A stretch of DNA of 64,000 bases. Source: Actinomadura luzonensis. Its GTDB lineage: Bacteria > Actinomycetota > Actinomycetes > Streptosporangiales > Streptosporangiaceae. The DNA is taken from the NCBI RefSeq assembly GCF_022664455.2, contig NZ_JAKRKC020000002.1:1798001-1862000 (forward strand), read 5' to 3'. Position 1 is the first letter of the stretch. Every line of letters starts with the position of its first letter. Shown one piece after another: positions 38,597-46,666 of this stretch. The position numbers and the translations under genes were made by a program. The notes beneath the pieces are model-generated. The model did not search any database. It was not told the origin of the DNA and saw only the letters and a list, made by a program, of their open reading frames with translations.

Positions 38597-38946
38597 GTGG
38601 ATCTCCTGAGTCGGGTTTCGCGGGCTTGCTGGTCGGCCACGGTCTGCTTGGCGGCGGCCTGAACGCTGGGGCTGGCGCGGCGCTTGCCGGAGGCGATGGC
38701 GCGGGCGTCGGTCGTCCACGACTCGACGGCGATGGCGGTGTAGGTGGTGTCCGGCGTCCACCAGGGGTGCTCTCCGCAGTAGCAGCGGGCCGGAGCGCAG
38801 TACGCGCTCTGGCCTGGCTCGGGCTGCCCGGCGAGCGCGGCTGGCGTGTGCGCCGCGCACCGCCAGCCGGGGAGGTAGTGGCGCGCTGGGGTGGCGCCGC
38901 AGTGGGTGGCTGCGGCGCCGTTCCATTGCCCGCAGGGCTGCGTCAT
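38593..38946 (-). CDS. Cys-rich hypothetical protein
   Basis: A 117-aa protein with paired Cys/His (CGQWNGAAATHCG, HYLPGWRCAAHTP, YCAPARCYCGEHPW), probably two zinc sites, and a basic C-terminus (KQTVADQQARETRLRRS). ATG overlaps the stop of the coiled-coil gene. Unknown function. Confidence 0.6.
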   Translation of the reverse strand: MTQPCGQWNGAAATHCGATPARHYLPGWRCAAHTPAALAGQPEPGQSAYCAPARCYCGEHPWWTPDTTYTAIAVESWTTDARAIASGKRRASPSVQAAAKQTVADQQARETRLRRST

Positions 38947-39305
38947 CGGAGGGGCACGTCCTGGGCGATGCTGCGCTGGGTGATCTCGTCCAGCCGCGCG
39001 GCCAGCGACGCGGCGTGCCGCTGAGCGTCCTGTAGCTGCTGGTACAGCGGGCTGGTCTTGAGCTCGGCGAGTTCGGCCCTCAGACGGGCGAGCTCCGGCC
39101 GGGCTTCGGCGAGCTCGGCGCGGTGCTCGTCGGCCTCCTCCTTGACCGCCATCGCCTCGATGCGGGCGTCGATGAGTTGCCGCTTGAGGCTGTGGTTCTC
39201 GTCGGCGAGGTCGTCGAGTTCGAGGTCGGCCTGGGCGTTGCGTGCGCGGGCGGTGTTCAGCTCGGCGAGGAGGTCGCGCCGGGTGCGGAGCCAGTCGAGC
39301 AGCAT
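38943..39305 (-). CDS. Coiled-coil protein
   Basis: A 120-aa protein, nearly entirely a heptad helix (RARNAQADLELDDLADENHSLKRQLIDARIEAMAVKEEADEHRAELAEARPELARLRAELAEL). Leu repeat spacing indicates a dimeric coiled coil. ATG shares a base with the DUF2303 stop. May be a partner of the DUF2303 protein. Confidence 0.65.
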   Translation of the reverse strand: MLLDWLRTRRDLLAELNTARARNAQADLELDDLADENHSLKRQLIDARIEAMAVKEEADEHRAELAEARPELARLRAELAELKTSPLYQQLQDAQRHAASLAARLDEITQRSIAQDVPLR

Positions 39306-40177
39306 CACGCACCCGCCGGGGTGCCGCGCAGGACCTGCGTCTTCAGCGCGTCCTCGACCTGCTTGACGACGGCGAGCACGGCGTCGCGCAGCACCGGCGC
39401 CGGGTCGTTGAGCAGGTAGCCGATGTTCAGGCCGCCGCCGCGCTCGATCCGGTACCGGAACCGGGCCTCGATGCCGTACACCACCTGCTCGTCGCCCTCG
39501 ACGACGGGCAGGTCGAGGCAGGGGATCGCGAGCTTGAACGTGGCCGGGATCTTGATCTGGCCCTTCGCGCCGGCCGTGGCGTCGGTCGTCTCCTCCCAGG
39601 TGAGGTTCATGTCGCCGGACGCGAGGCGGGTCCCCGAGTTGAACTTCACGGTCGTCTTGGCCTGGAACGACTGGGCCAGCTCCAGCATCTCGGCGGCGGC
39701 CGGCTCGCGGATGTCCTCGAGCCGCTCCTCGATGTGCTCGGCGAACTCGCGCTGCTGGAGCCAGCGGCCGTCGTGTGTGGTCCATGCCTGCCAGGCGCGG
39801 GTGGTGCGGAGCTGGAGGGTGAGGCGGTGGTCGCCCCAGCGGGGGCCGTCGGCGCTGTGGGCGTTGAGGATGGCGGTGATGCGGAGCTGGTTGACGTTGA
39901 CGTAGGTCTCGGTGGAGTCGTCGGCGTGCTTGCGGTAGTAGGCGAGGAAGGAGGCGACGTCCTCGACGGTGGTGGTGCCGCGCTTGCGCTGCGGGGTGTG
40001 GAGGCGGTCGAGGTAGGCGTCGGTGCCGAGGTCGAGGAGCTTGGGGCCGGCGGTGGTGGGGAAGGCGTAGATGTTGCCGGGCTCGAGGAGGACGCCGTCG
40101 GATTCGGCGCGGGCGGCTTCCTGCGCGATCTGGATGACGGCGTCGTTCTCGGTGCGGGTGGAGTCGCTGGTGGGCAC
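39305..40177 (-). CDS. DUF2303 family protein
   Basis: A 290-aa protein matching the DUF2303 (YfdQ-like) family common in phages near recombination genes: VASFLAYYRKHADDSTETYVN, HRLTLQLRTTRAWQAWTTHDGRWLQQREFAEHIEERLEDI, TTVKFNSGTRLASGDMNLTWEE. The biochemical role is unknown; family members co-occur with RecT/RecE systems. GTG start; three bases separate it from the next gene. Confidence 0.85.
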   Translation of the reverse strand: MPTSDSTRTENDAVIQIAQEAARAESDGVLLEPGNIYAFPTTAGPKLLDLGTDAYLDRLHTPQRKRGTTTVEDVASFLAYYRKHADDSTETYVNVNQLRITAILNAHSADGPRWGDHRLTLQLRTTRAWQAWTTHDGRWLQQREFAEHIEERLEDIREPAAAEMLELAQSFQAKTTVKFNSGTRLASGDMNLTWEETTDATAGAKGQIKIPATFKLAIPCLDLPVVEGDEQVVYGIEARFRYRIERGGGLNIGYLLNDPAPVLRDAVLAVVKQVEDALKTQVLRGTPAGA

Positions 40178-40180
40178 GGG

Positions 40181-40546
40181 TCAGACCGTCCTGACGTTGT
40201 CGTAGTTGGGCTTTCCGACTTCGCGCAGGCCGGGGATGGTGGCCTGGCGGGGGTTGTCGCGCATGAGGTTGCCGCTGGTGTCGAAGAAGAAGACCCCGGC
40301 GGCGGGCTCGGGGCGGGGCGCCTTGAGGACGACCTCGCCGGCGACGTTGAGGGCGCTGGCGTTGCCCTTGAGGGGTTGCACGGTGATGGTGAGAACCAGG
40401 TGGCCCTTCTTGCCGATGTCGGTGACGGCGGTGACGAGCTGCTGGAGGAGGTCGGCTGCTTCGTCGGCGACGGCGCCGCCTTGGATTTCCTGGAGCATGG
40501 CGGCGAAGGGCCGGACCTGGCCGGGCTCGTCGGGGGTGTCGGTCAC
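40181..40546 (-). CDS. Conserved phage protein beside DUF2303
   Basis: A 121-aa protein. A helix (DEAADLLQQLVTAVTDIGKKG) is followed by two strands (HLVLTITVQPLKGNASALNVAGEVVLKAPRPEPAAGVFFFDT) and a polar end (SGNLMRDNPRQATIPGLREV). The layout fits single-stranded-DNA-annealing accessory proteins seen next to DUF2303. No established function. Confidence 0.65.
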   Translation of the reverse strand: MTDTPDEPGQVRPFAAMLQEIQGGAVADEAADLLQQLVTAVTDIGKKGHLVLTITVQPLKGNASALNVAGEVVLKAPRPEPAAGVFFFDTSGNLMRDNPRQATIPGLREVGKPNYDNVRTV

Positions 40547-40701
40547 GTGGTTCCTTCCGGTGGAGTGGTGGAGGTCTGGCAGCAGGGGATGCCGTCGGCG
40601 GGGCAGCCGTTCAGGCAGTAGGCGCAGCCGGCGGTGATGCAGTGGTCGCCGGTGTCGTCGGCGGCGCGGGTGGCCGGGACGCACCGGCAGCAGGCGGTCA
40701 T
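40543..40701 (-). CDS. Mini Cys-rich protein
   Basis: A 52-aa frame with about nine Cys (TACCRCVPA, HCITAGCAYCLNGCP, IPCCQ). ATG overlaps the ParB-like stop, and its stop overlaps the next GTG start. A zinc-binding or ferredoxin-like site is possible; iron-sulphur binding cannot be excluded. Confidence 0.55.
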   Translation of the reverse strand: MTACCRCVPATRAADDTGDHCITAGCAYCLNGCPADGIPCCQTSTTPPEGTT

Positions 40702-41840
40702 TCGTCCGCCTCGGCGGCGATCACCACGCGCTCGTCCGCGCGGATCACCGACTCCCAGCACTGGCCGCACGCCGTCTGCCCGATCCGCCGGCGCGTGGTG
40801 TGCTCGCGCGCCTGGCACAGCCGCGCGGCCTTCTTCGCCAGCGGGTGGGTCTTGGTCAGGTAGTCCGGCTCCCACGACCACGCCTGCACCGCCGACCCGG
40901 CGGCGCGCGCCTCGCGGGCCTTCTTCCGCAGCCGGCGCACCGCGTTGATCGCGTCCGTCGCGGACAGCTCGCCGGAGCGGACCCGTTCCTTGCTCGCGTC
41001 GTCCAGCTCGAGCAGCGCCAGCGACGCCGACACCGACCCCTGCGGGATGCCGGTGCGGGCGGAGATGAGCGCCCCGGAGTAACCCTGATCGCGGAGGCGG
41101 CCGAGGGCCTCTGCCTTCTCCATCGGGTTCAGGTCGCGGCGTTGGATGTTCTCGACCAGCATGACCTCGACCGCTGCGGCGTCGTCCACGTCGTGGCGGA
41201 TCACGGCAGGCAGAGAGGTGAGGCCCGCGCGCGCGGCGGCGGCGCGGCGGCGGTGGCCGGCGAGGAGTTCGTACTCGTCGGGCTTGCCGGGTAGGGGGCG
41301 GACGGTGACGGGCTGCAGCAGTCCCTGCGCGGCGATGCTGGCGGCGAGTTCGGTGAGGTCGCCGAGGTCGTCGCGGATGTTGCCGGGGTGGTCGTGGATG
41401 CGGTTGAGGGGCAGGTCGGTGACGAGGGTGCCGTCGATGGCGGACCGGCCGGTCACGGGCGGGGCCTTGGCTGGGGCGGCCGGGGCGGGTCGCGGCGCCG
41501 CTGTCTTGGGCGTGGGCGGGGTGGTGGGTGGGGCGGGTTCCTGGAACTGGATGGTGCGGGGCGCTTCGGCTTCTGCGAGCAGGCCGCGGGCCCAGTCGAG
41601 CAGCTCGGCGGGGACGCCGTCGGGCAGCTGCGCCCGGTACTTGGGGCGGCCGGGGTGGTAGACGCGGCCGTTCTTGTCGATCATCCAGCCGGGCTGTTGG
41701 CTGATGGTCTTGCGCACGGCGCCGATGGGCCAGCCCGACCGGGTGGCGACGGCTTGCATGGTGTGGCCAGCGACGAGGAGCGCGAGGACGCGGGCGGTCT
41801 GATCGGGCATCGTGGTCGTGGTTGTGGCGGTGGTGGTCAT
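40698..41840 (-). CDS. ParB-like protein with N-terminal HTH
   Basis: A 380-aa protein. Residues 10-60 contain an HTH-like segment (LLVAGHTMQAVATRSGWPIGAVRKTI). A Pro/Ala linker follows. Residues about 138-290 are the ParB/Spo0J core with LPLNRIHDHPGNIR, LLQPVTVRPL, LLAGHRRRAAAARAG and ENIQRRDLNPMEKA. The C-terminus has CQAREHTTRRRIGQTACGQCW, a possible zinc site. No ParA partner is present, so a role in regulation or genome processing is more likely than partition. Confidence 0.85.
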   Translation of the reverse strand: MTTTATTTTTMPDQTARVLALLVAGHTMQAVATRSGWPIGAVRKTISQQPGWMIDKNGRVYHPGRPKYRAQLPDGVPAELLDWARGLLAEAEAPRTIQFQEPAPPTTPPTPKTAAPRPAPAAPAKAPPVTGRSAIDGTLVTDLPLNRIHDHPGNIRDDLGDLTELAASIAAQGLLQPVTVRPLPGKPDEYELLAGHRRRAAAARAGLTSLPAVIRHDVDDAAAVEVMLVENIQRRDLNPMEKAEALGRLRDQGYSGALISARTGIPQGSVSASLALLELDDASKERVRSGELSATDAINAVRRLRKKAREARAAGSAVQAWSWEPDYLTKTHPLAKKAARLCQAREHTTRRRIGQTACGQCWESVIRADERVVIAAEADE

Positions 41841-42178
41841 GCCGCCTCCGTTCGCGGCTGCGGGGGTTGGTTGGTGGCCTGCTGGGCGCGGGAAGCGGCG
41901 GCGTAGCGCTCGACGCTGCGCACGCTGACGCCCAGTTCAAGAGCGATGGTCCGCTTGCTGAGCGGCGGACGGACAGCGGCGAGGGCCTGGTAGCGGGCCG
42001 GCATGCGCCGACCGTGCCTGCTGGTGGGCTGCCATGGGTTGTTGGGGGTGACCTTGGGGAACAGCTGCATGGAGCCGTTGCGCTGGCGGCGGGTGTAGCA
42101 CGAGGCGATGAGGCGGCGGCCGTGGTGGCGGCCGGTGCGGTTGCAGCAGGCGCAGGTGATGATGGGGCGCTCGCTCAT
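41837..42178 (-). CDS. Zinc finger plus HTH protein
   Basis: A 113-aa protein. An N-terminal CACCNRTGRHHGRRLIASCY zinc-like motif is followed by an HTH (PLSKRTIALELGVSVRSVERYAAASR). ATG at 42178 with the upstream stop overlapping. Likely DNA-binding phage regulator. Confidence 0.7.
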   Translation of the reverse strand: MSERPIITCACCNRTGRHHGRRLIASCYTRRQRNGSMQLFPKVTPNNPWQPTSRHGRRMPARYQALAAVRPPLSKRTIALELGVSVRSVERYAAASRAQQATNQPPQPRTEAA

Positions 42179-42615
42179 GCCGCACGCTCCGCCCGCTCGG
42201 CGGGCACCAGGGCCATGCTGAGGTTGAAGCCGAGGAGGTATCCCTCGAGGGTGGTGAGCAGGATGCTGTCGCCGGCGTGGATGCGCACCTCGAGGCTGCT
42301 CACGGCGCTCTTGGTGGTCCGGAGGTGGTGGCTCAGCATCTGCTGGCTGAGGCCTCGCTGGCGTCGCATGGCGGGGAGCTTTGGCATCAGGTCGATGAGG
42401 TTGCCGACGATGGTGCCGGTGGGGTCGATGGCGACGAGGTGGTGGTGGACGGCGCGGGCGTAGGCGTGGGCGTGGTGGGTGAAGGGGGCTTTGCGTCCGG
42501 TGTCCCAGGAGCTGATGGTGTTGTAGTAGACGCCGATCTGGGCTGCGAGGTCTTTCCGGCGGAGGCGCATTTCGCGGCGGAGGGCGCGGAGTTGGAGGTG
42601 GATGGGCTGGGTCAC
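42175..42615 (-). CDS. Protein with two XRE-type HTH domains
   Basis: A 146-aa protein. The first HTH reads LRALRREMRLRRKDLAAQIGVYYNTISSWDTGRKAP. The second (LPAMRRQRGLSQQMLSHHLRTTKSAVSSLEVRIHAGD) follows after about 40 residues. Double-XRE proteins of this size are uncommon. GTG start overlaps the resolvase stop. Probably an early regulator. Confidence 0.75.
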   Translation of the reverse strand: MTQPIHLQLRALRREMRLRRKDLAAQIGVYYNTISSWDTGRKAPFTHHAHAYARAVHHHLVAIDPTGTIVGNLIDLMPKLPAMRRQRGLSQQMLSHHLRTTKSAVSSLEVRIHAGDSILLTTLEGYLLGFNLSMALVPAERAERAA

Positions 42616-43214
42616 GGCGTCGTCACCGCCTTGGGCCAGGCCACCTTGTCGAGGGCGGCGCGCTGGTCCTTGGGCAGCGTGAACAGCGGATGTCCGAGGA
42701 TGTCGAGGCCGGCCGCGCGCAGCCACCAGGCGTCGCACTGGTCGCCGCCCTTGTCTCCGGGGAACTCGCGGCTGGCGCGCTTGTACGCGGCCATCGCCAT
42801 GGCCGTCTTGTCCGCGCCGCCGCTGCCGGTCGCGTATTTCTTCAGCGTGGACGGGATCACCCGGGCGTACGGGACTCCAGCCTCGGCGAGGAGTTCTCGG
42901 ACCACGCCGTGGACCATGCCGGTGATCCCGGCCGACTTGGCGTGCATGGGGAGGTCCTCGATGACGACCAGGGCGGCTGGCGTTGCGTTGGGGTTGTCCA
43001 TGAACTGGGGGCCGCCGACGGCGAGGGCGACGAAGCGGCGGATGTGCGTGAGCCGGTGGTCGCCGTCGCTGTCTTTGGTCTTGAGGGTGGTGGTGGAGCC
43101 GTCGCTGAAGGCGATGCCGGGTGAGGTGAGCGATAGGTCGAGGCCGATCACTCGCGGTGTTGGGGCCGGGGCCCCAGCCCCGATGGCGGGGGCCCCGGAC
43201 GTCTGGGTGTGCAT
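42612..43214 (-). CDS. RuvC-like Holliday junction resolvase
   Basis: A 200-aa protein of the RNase H/RuvC fold: VIGLDLSLTSPGIAFS (catalytic Asp in the first strand), ALVVIEDLPMHAKSAG (second acidic motif), RVIPSTLKKYATGSGGADKTAM and GDQCDAWWLRAAG (final Asp pair). It resolves branched DNA during recombination and packaging. ATG at 43214 follows GGGAGG. Confidence 0.85.
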   Translation of the reverse strand: MHTQTSGAPAIGAGAPAPTPRVIGLDLSLTSPGIAFSDGSTTTLKTKDSDGDHRLTHIRRFVALAVGGPQFMDNPNATPAALVVIEDLPMHAKSAGITGMVHGVVRELLAEAGVPYARVIPSTLKKYATGSGGADKTAMAMAAYKRASREFPGDKGGDQCDAWWLRAAGLDILGHPLFTLPKDQRAALDKVAWPKAVTTP

Positions 43215-43456
43215 CACGCCTCCCATGGGCGCGTTGAGATGGTCTTGGGGGCGGCCGGGGGCTGCTCCTGGCCCCACGTCAGGAGCAGCAGCCCAGCCAG
43301 GATCAGCAGCGCGCCGATCGTCGCGGTGAGCGCGAGCAGCCACGCCTCACGACGGCGCGCGCCGGTCAGGATCTGCGGCAGCACGTAGCGCGGCTCGACG
43401 TCGGCGACCTCCTCGTGGAAGGCCCGGCGGGCGGCGTCCTCGTAGTACGGGTGCAT
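43214..43456 (-). CDS. Single-span membrane protein
   Basis: An 80-aa protein: polar N-terminus (YYEDAARRAFHEEVADVEPRY) and one membrane span (LLALTATIGALLILAGLLLL). One-base overlaps at both ends (TGATG) tie it to its neighbours. Unknown role. Confidence 0.6.
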   Translation of the reverse strand: MHPYYEDAARRAFHEEVADVEPRYVLPQILTGARRREAWLLALTATIGALLILAGLLLLTWGQEQPPAAPKTISTRPWEA

Positions 43457-43689
43457 CACGCACCCCCGCGCAGCACGTCGTCCAGCTGGTGCTCGGTCCA
43501 CCAGCGCTCCCACAGGTCCGGGTCGCGCGCGAGCTGGCCGGCGACGGTCATCCGGTGCGCGGACAGCCGGGCCCAGCGGCGGCGCTGCGCGCGCCGGGAG
43601 CGCATGGTCGGGCTGGCGAGGTGGCCGATGTAGGCGGCGAGGGCGGCGGCAGCGCACGCCCCCGCGCACAGCAGGTACGGGGCGTTCAC
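43456..43689 (-). CDS. Single-span membrane protein with basic helix
   Basis: A 77-aa protein: N-terminal span (YLLCAGACAAAALAAYIGHLA) then a basic helix (MRSRRAQRRRWARLSAHR) and an acidic end. GTG start. Unknown. Confidence 0.6.
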   Translation of the reverse strand: MNAPYLLCAGACAAAALAAYIGHLASPTMRSRRAQRRRWARLSAHRMTVAGQLARDPDLWERWWTEHQLDDVLRGGA

Positions 43690-43994
43690 GACACACCTGC
43701 CAGAGGCCCACCATCGGACTCGCCACCCGCCGCCTTCCAGCGGCGCTCCTCAACGATCGCGATCACCTCGCGCAGCTCGTCAGCCCTCGCGCGGGCGGCG
43801 ACCGCCTGCTCGTCGTACCGGGCCGCCGCCTCCATGTGCCGGGCGGCCGTCTCCCGCTCCTGCCCGCCGCGCTTGGCCAGCTCGTCAGCGGTCGCGTCGG
43901 CGGTGACGGTCCAGCGGCGGAGCTTGACGAGCAGGTCGTCGGACTCCGCCAGCGGGACGAGGTCGGCCTGGGCCTGGGGGTCGAAGACGTTCAC
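43686..43994 (-). CDS. Helical early protein
   Basis: A 102-aa protein: FDPQAQADLVPLAESDDLLVKLRRWTVTADATADELAKRGGQERETAARHMEAAARYDEQAVAARARADELREVIAIVEERR. Predicted long helices; no enzyme motif. GTG start, coupled at both ends. Confidence 0.6.
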   Translation of the reverse strand: MNVFDPQAQADLVPLAESDDLLVKLRRWTVTADATADELAKRGGQERETAARHMEAAARYDEQAVAARARADELREVIAIVEERRWKAAGGESDGGPLAGVS

Positions 43995-44503
43995 CGAGCC
44001 GCCTCGCTTCCCGCCTGGTGGCAGTCGTGCTCGCAGGGGCCGCCGACGCAGGATCCGCACTTGCCGTCCCGGCAGTCCGGGTCAATGAGCGGCTCCTCGT
44101 CGGGGTCGTCCTGGCCGATGTCGAGCAGCCCGAGGAGGATCTCGTCGCCGTCCTCCCCGAGGTCGATGACGACAGTGCCCTCGGGGCCGCCGATCGTCAG
44201 CTCGACCTGGCCTGTGACGTTGTCCCGGCTGGCGTGGTACTCCTGGGCGGTGACGCGCGCGATCTCCGTCTGCGTCAGGTCCGGTCCGCCGTGGGCGGCC
44301 AGCAGCTTGAGCGCGGCCCTGCCGCCGTTGTGCCGCCTGACCTGGCGGAGGATCTGCTCGGACACGCCCATGTGCTCGCACAGGGCCATGCGGTTACCGG
44401 CCAGCAGGTTGACGATGCGGGAAACGTCGTGGGTGCCGGTGACGACCAGGACAACGACCGGGTCCCCGTGCTCGTTGTCATAGGCGCGGGATTCGTACGT
44501 CAT
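43991..44503 (-). CDS. Early protein with C-terminal Cys cluster
   Basis: A 170-aa protein. A possible HTH-like segment is MALCEHMGVSEQILRQVRRHNGG. The middle has beta strands (VTGQVELTIGGPEGTVVIDLGEDGDEILLGLLDIG), and the end has CRDGKCGSCVGGPCEHDCH. Five Cys and one His there could hold zinc. Overlaps the exonuclease gene. Confidence 0.6.
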   Translation of the reverse strand: MTYESRAYDNEHGDPVVVLVVTGTHDVSRIVNLLAGNRMALCEHMGVSEQILRQVRRHNGGRAALKLLAAHGGPDLTQTEIARVTAQEYHASRDNVTGQVELTIGGPEGTVVIDLGEDGDEILLGLLDIGQDDPDEEPLIDPDCRDGKCGSCVGGPCEHDCHQAGSEAAR

Positions 44504-45324
44504 CGGGCAGCCTCCGCCCTCTCATCAGCGAACGGGGTAACGGGCCACGCCGTCGAGATCACGGCGTTCGGGTCCTGCTGCTCCTTGGCCTTCGGGCTGC
44601 GGAGATACTCCTGGTAGGACAGCGCCTGCTCAGCCGCCCACTGCTTCTGCCGGGCGAACAGCTCCGGCAGGTCCACCGCGAGCGCGTCGAACCGCCAGCG
44701 TTCGTCCTTCCACCCCGACAGGCGAGGCCGCTTGTCCGGGTGGAACGCGTAGAAGCCGATCTTGTACGCGACCCGCGCCGAGATCAGCGCGTCGTACCGG
44801 GCACCATGCGCGTCGTCGTCGGACCACTCCACCTTGAACACCTCGGCGCACGTCTTCAGCGCGTGCGCGCCCTGCTCCTCCGAGACGCGGCGCCGCCACG
44901 GATCGACCTGTTTCGACAGGAGCTTCGTGTCGATGACCGGCCCGATCACGCCGCCCGTGCACTCCTCGACCGTCGGGTAGCCGTGGCGGCGGCACTCGCG
45001 GTCCAGGACGGTGAGGTCGTAGACGATGTTGTGGCCGACGAGCGGCACCCGCTGGTTGATGGCCTCGGCGACCCGTACGGCGGTGTGCTCGACGACGACT
45101 TCGGCGGGCTGGCCGTGCTCGGCCAGGTACGCCGACGTGTAGCCGTGGATCTTCGACGCTTCCTCGGGGCACTCGACGGCGGCGAGGAGCGGTTTGTGGT
45201 CGATGGTCGCGAGGCCGCCGCCGATGTACCCGAGGTACGCCTCGACGATCAGCGCCTCCTCGGGGTCCGTGCCGGTTGTCTCTAGGTCGAAGGCCGAGAG
45301 TCTGGAGAGGGGCCAGGGTGTCAT
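44500..45324 (-). CDS. DnaQ-like 3'-5' exonuclease (DEDDh)
   Basis: A 274-aa protein with the three exonuclease motifs: Exo I SAFDLETTGTDP, Exo II LVGHNIVYDLTVLDRE, and Exo III HGARYDALISARV with the catalytic His. The remainder (GFYAFHPDKRPRLSGW) is phage-specific. It may proofread or process ends in recombination. The ATG start follows a frame that is Arg-rich and unlikely to be translated. Confidence 0.85.
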   Translation of the reverse strand: MTPWPLSRLSAFDLETTGTDPEEALIVEAYLGYIGGGLATIDHKPLLAAVECPEEASKIHGYTSAYLAEHGQPAEVVVEHTAVRVAEAINQRVPLVGHNIVYDLTVLDRECRRHGYPTVEECTGGVIGPVIDTKLLSKQVDPWRRRVSEEQGAHALKTCAEVFKVEWSDDDAHGARYDALISARVAYKIGFYAFHPDKRPRLSGWKDERWRFDALAVDLPELFARQKQWAAEQALSYQEYLRSPKAKEQQDPNAVISTAWPVTPFADERAEAAR

Positions 45325-45530
45325 CGGCCACCGTCCATCCGGGGAAGCGCCACGTTGGTGCGCCAGGCGAGCAGCTCGGAGGCGGCGGTGCACAGAGGCT
45401 CCACGAACGCCGGGTCCACCTCAGCCGTCATGAACGCGGCGAACTTGTTGGCCTCCTCCTCGTCGGTGAAGGGGCCGTAGCAGGCGTGGTGGTTGTCGTT
45501 GACCGGCAGGCGCACGATCCAGGCGTCCAT
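45321..45530 (-). CDS. Small GPFTD-motif protein
   Basis: A 69-aa protein (WIVRLPVNDNHHACYGPFTDEEEANKFAAFMTAEVDPAFVEPLCTAASELLAW). It has the same GPxTD-helix unit as the product at 37363-37740. ATG shares a base with the RecT stop. Unknown role; possibly a small nucleic-acid-associated adaptor. Confidence 0.6.
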   Translation of the reverse strand: MDAWIVRLPVNDNHHACYGPFTDEEEANKFAAFMTAEVDPAFVEPLCTAASELLAWRTNVALPRMDGGR

Positions 45531-46666
45531 CACTCGCCGCCGCCCTGCTGGCGCTGCTCCTGCGCCGCCTGAAGGGCCGCGTCCCACGCCGCCGTCTGGC
45601 CCTGGCAGTCCGCCAGGATCGCGGCCACCTCGGACAGCTCCTGGTCCGACAGGTCCGCCGGGCCGCTGATCGTCCGGTCCAGCAGCAGCGACAGGTCGCG
45701 CAGCCGGTCCGCTCCGCTCATGGGCTTGTCCATGCCGTCGAACAGCCTGCCGATCTGCTTCTCCAGCTCGGCGCGCTGCTGGGCGATCTCGAGCTGGCGG
45801 GCCCGCAGCTCGGCGAGCACGCGGTCGGCCTCATCGGTGGTGAGGGTCTTCGTGGTGCCCTCGATAGGCCGGGCGAGGAAGTCGCTGAGCCACTCGAAGC
45901 GGGCCTTCTCGTTCAGCGCGGTCGAGCCCTTGCCGGTGTGGGCGGTGATGCCGCACGCGGTCATCAGCATGCTGATCTCGCGGAGCTGCGCCGTGGCGGC
46001 CGGTGCCGGCGCGGTGGCCGCTTGCGCTTCGCCGGGCGGGGGCGAGGTCTCGCGGCGGATGATGTCGGCGGCGGTGGCCCGGCCGTTCACCGTCACCTCG
46101 GCGCTGTACTGCGTCTCGGTGTCGAGCTCCTCCGACGCGTACGGCATCGCGTACAGCACGTCGGCGGCGATGAGGCGGCAGATCTCGCCGGTGGCGCGGG
46201 CGACGAGCATCGTGCGCGGCTGCCGCTTCCACTCGCTCTTGCCGGTGAGTCCCAGGAGCGTGGCTCGTTCGAGGTCCCATTCGACCTGCTGCCACTCGGT
46301 CTCGCCCTTGCGCTTGCCACGCATCACGCAGCGGGTGTCGGAGGACTCGACGACCTGCACCGTGTGGCCGTGCGACTGGACCAGGCCGCGCATGGCGTGG
46401 GCGCGCAGGCCCGGCGTGCCCTGGATGATGTCGATGCTGCGCAGGGTGGCCATCGGCGGCAGACCGAGCTCCTGCCCGGCGAGGATGGCGGCGGTGATCT
46501 CCTGCGGCTTCCCGCGCAGGGTGGCCGGGATGAAGCTGGAGCGGGCGAGCACGTTGGCGATCTGCTCGGCCTGCTGTGCTTCCATGGCGAACTGCACGAG
46601 CGGGCTCGGCTGGGCGACGGCCAGCTCGTGGCCGCGCTGCTGGTTGGGGATGGCGAGTTCGGTCAC
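45530..46666 (-). CDS. RecT-like single-strand annealing protein
   Basis: A 378-aa protein. The core (VLARSSFIPATLRGKPQEITAAILAGQELGLPPMATLRSIDIIQGTPGLRAHAMRGLVQSHGH) matches the RecT/Redbeta-type annealing family of actinophages. The C-terminal part is an Ala/Pro linker and helical tail (DEADRVLAELRARQLEIAQQRAELEKQIGRLFDGM). GTG start overlaps the upstream exonuclease stop (GTGA), so the two form a coupled pair. Confidence 0.88.
   Translation of the reverse strand: MTELAIPNQQRGHELAVAQPSPLVQFAMEAQQAEQIANVLARSSFIPATLRGKPQEITAAILAGQELGLPPMATLRSIDIIQGTPGLRAHAMRGLVQSHGHTVQVVESSDTRCVMRGKRKGETEWQQVEWDLERATLLGLTGKSEWKRQPRTMLVARATGEICRLIAADVLYAMPYASEELDTETQYSAEVTVNGRATAADIIRRETSPPPGEAQAATAPAPAATAQLREISMLMTACGITAHTGKGSTALNEKARFEWLSDFLARPIEGTTKTLTTDEADRVLAELRARQLEIAQQRAELEKQIGRLFDGMDKPMSGADRLRDLSLLLDRTISGPADLSDQELSEVAAILADCQGQTAAWDAALQAAQEQRQQGGGE

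Noticed and set aside
40698..41840. Plasmid-type ParAB partition system
   Set aside because: No ParA ATPase gene is present anywhere in the window.
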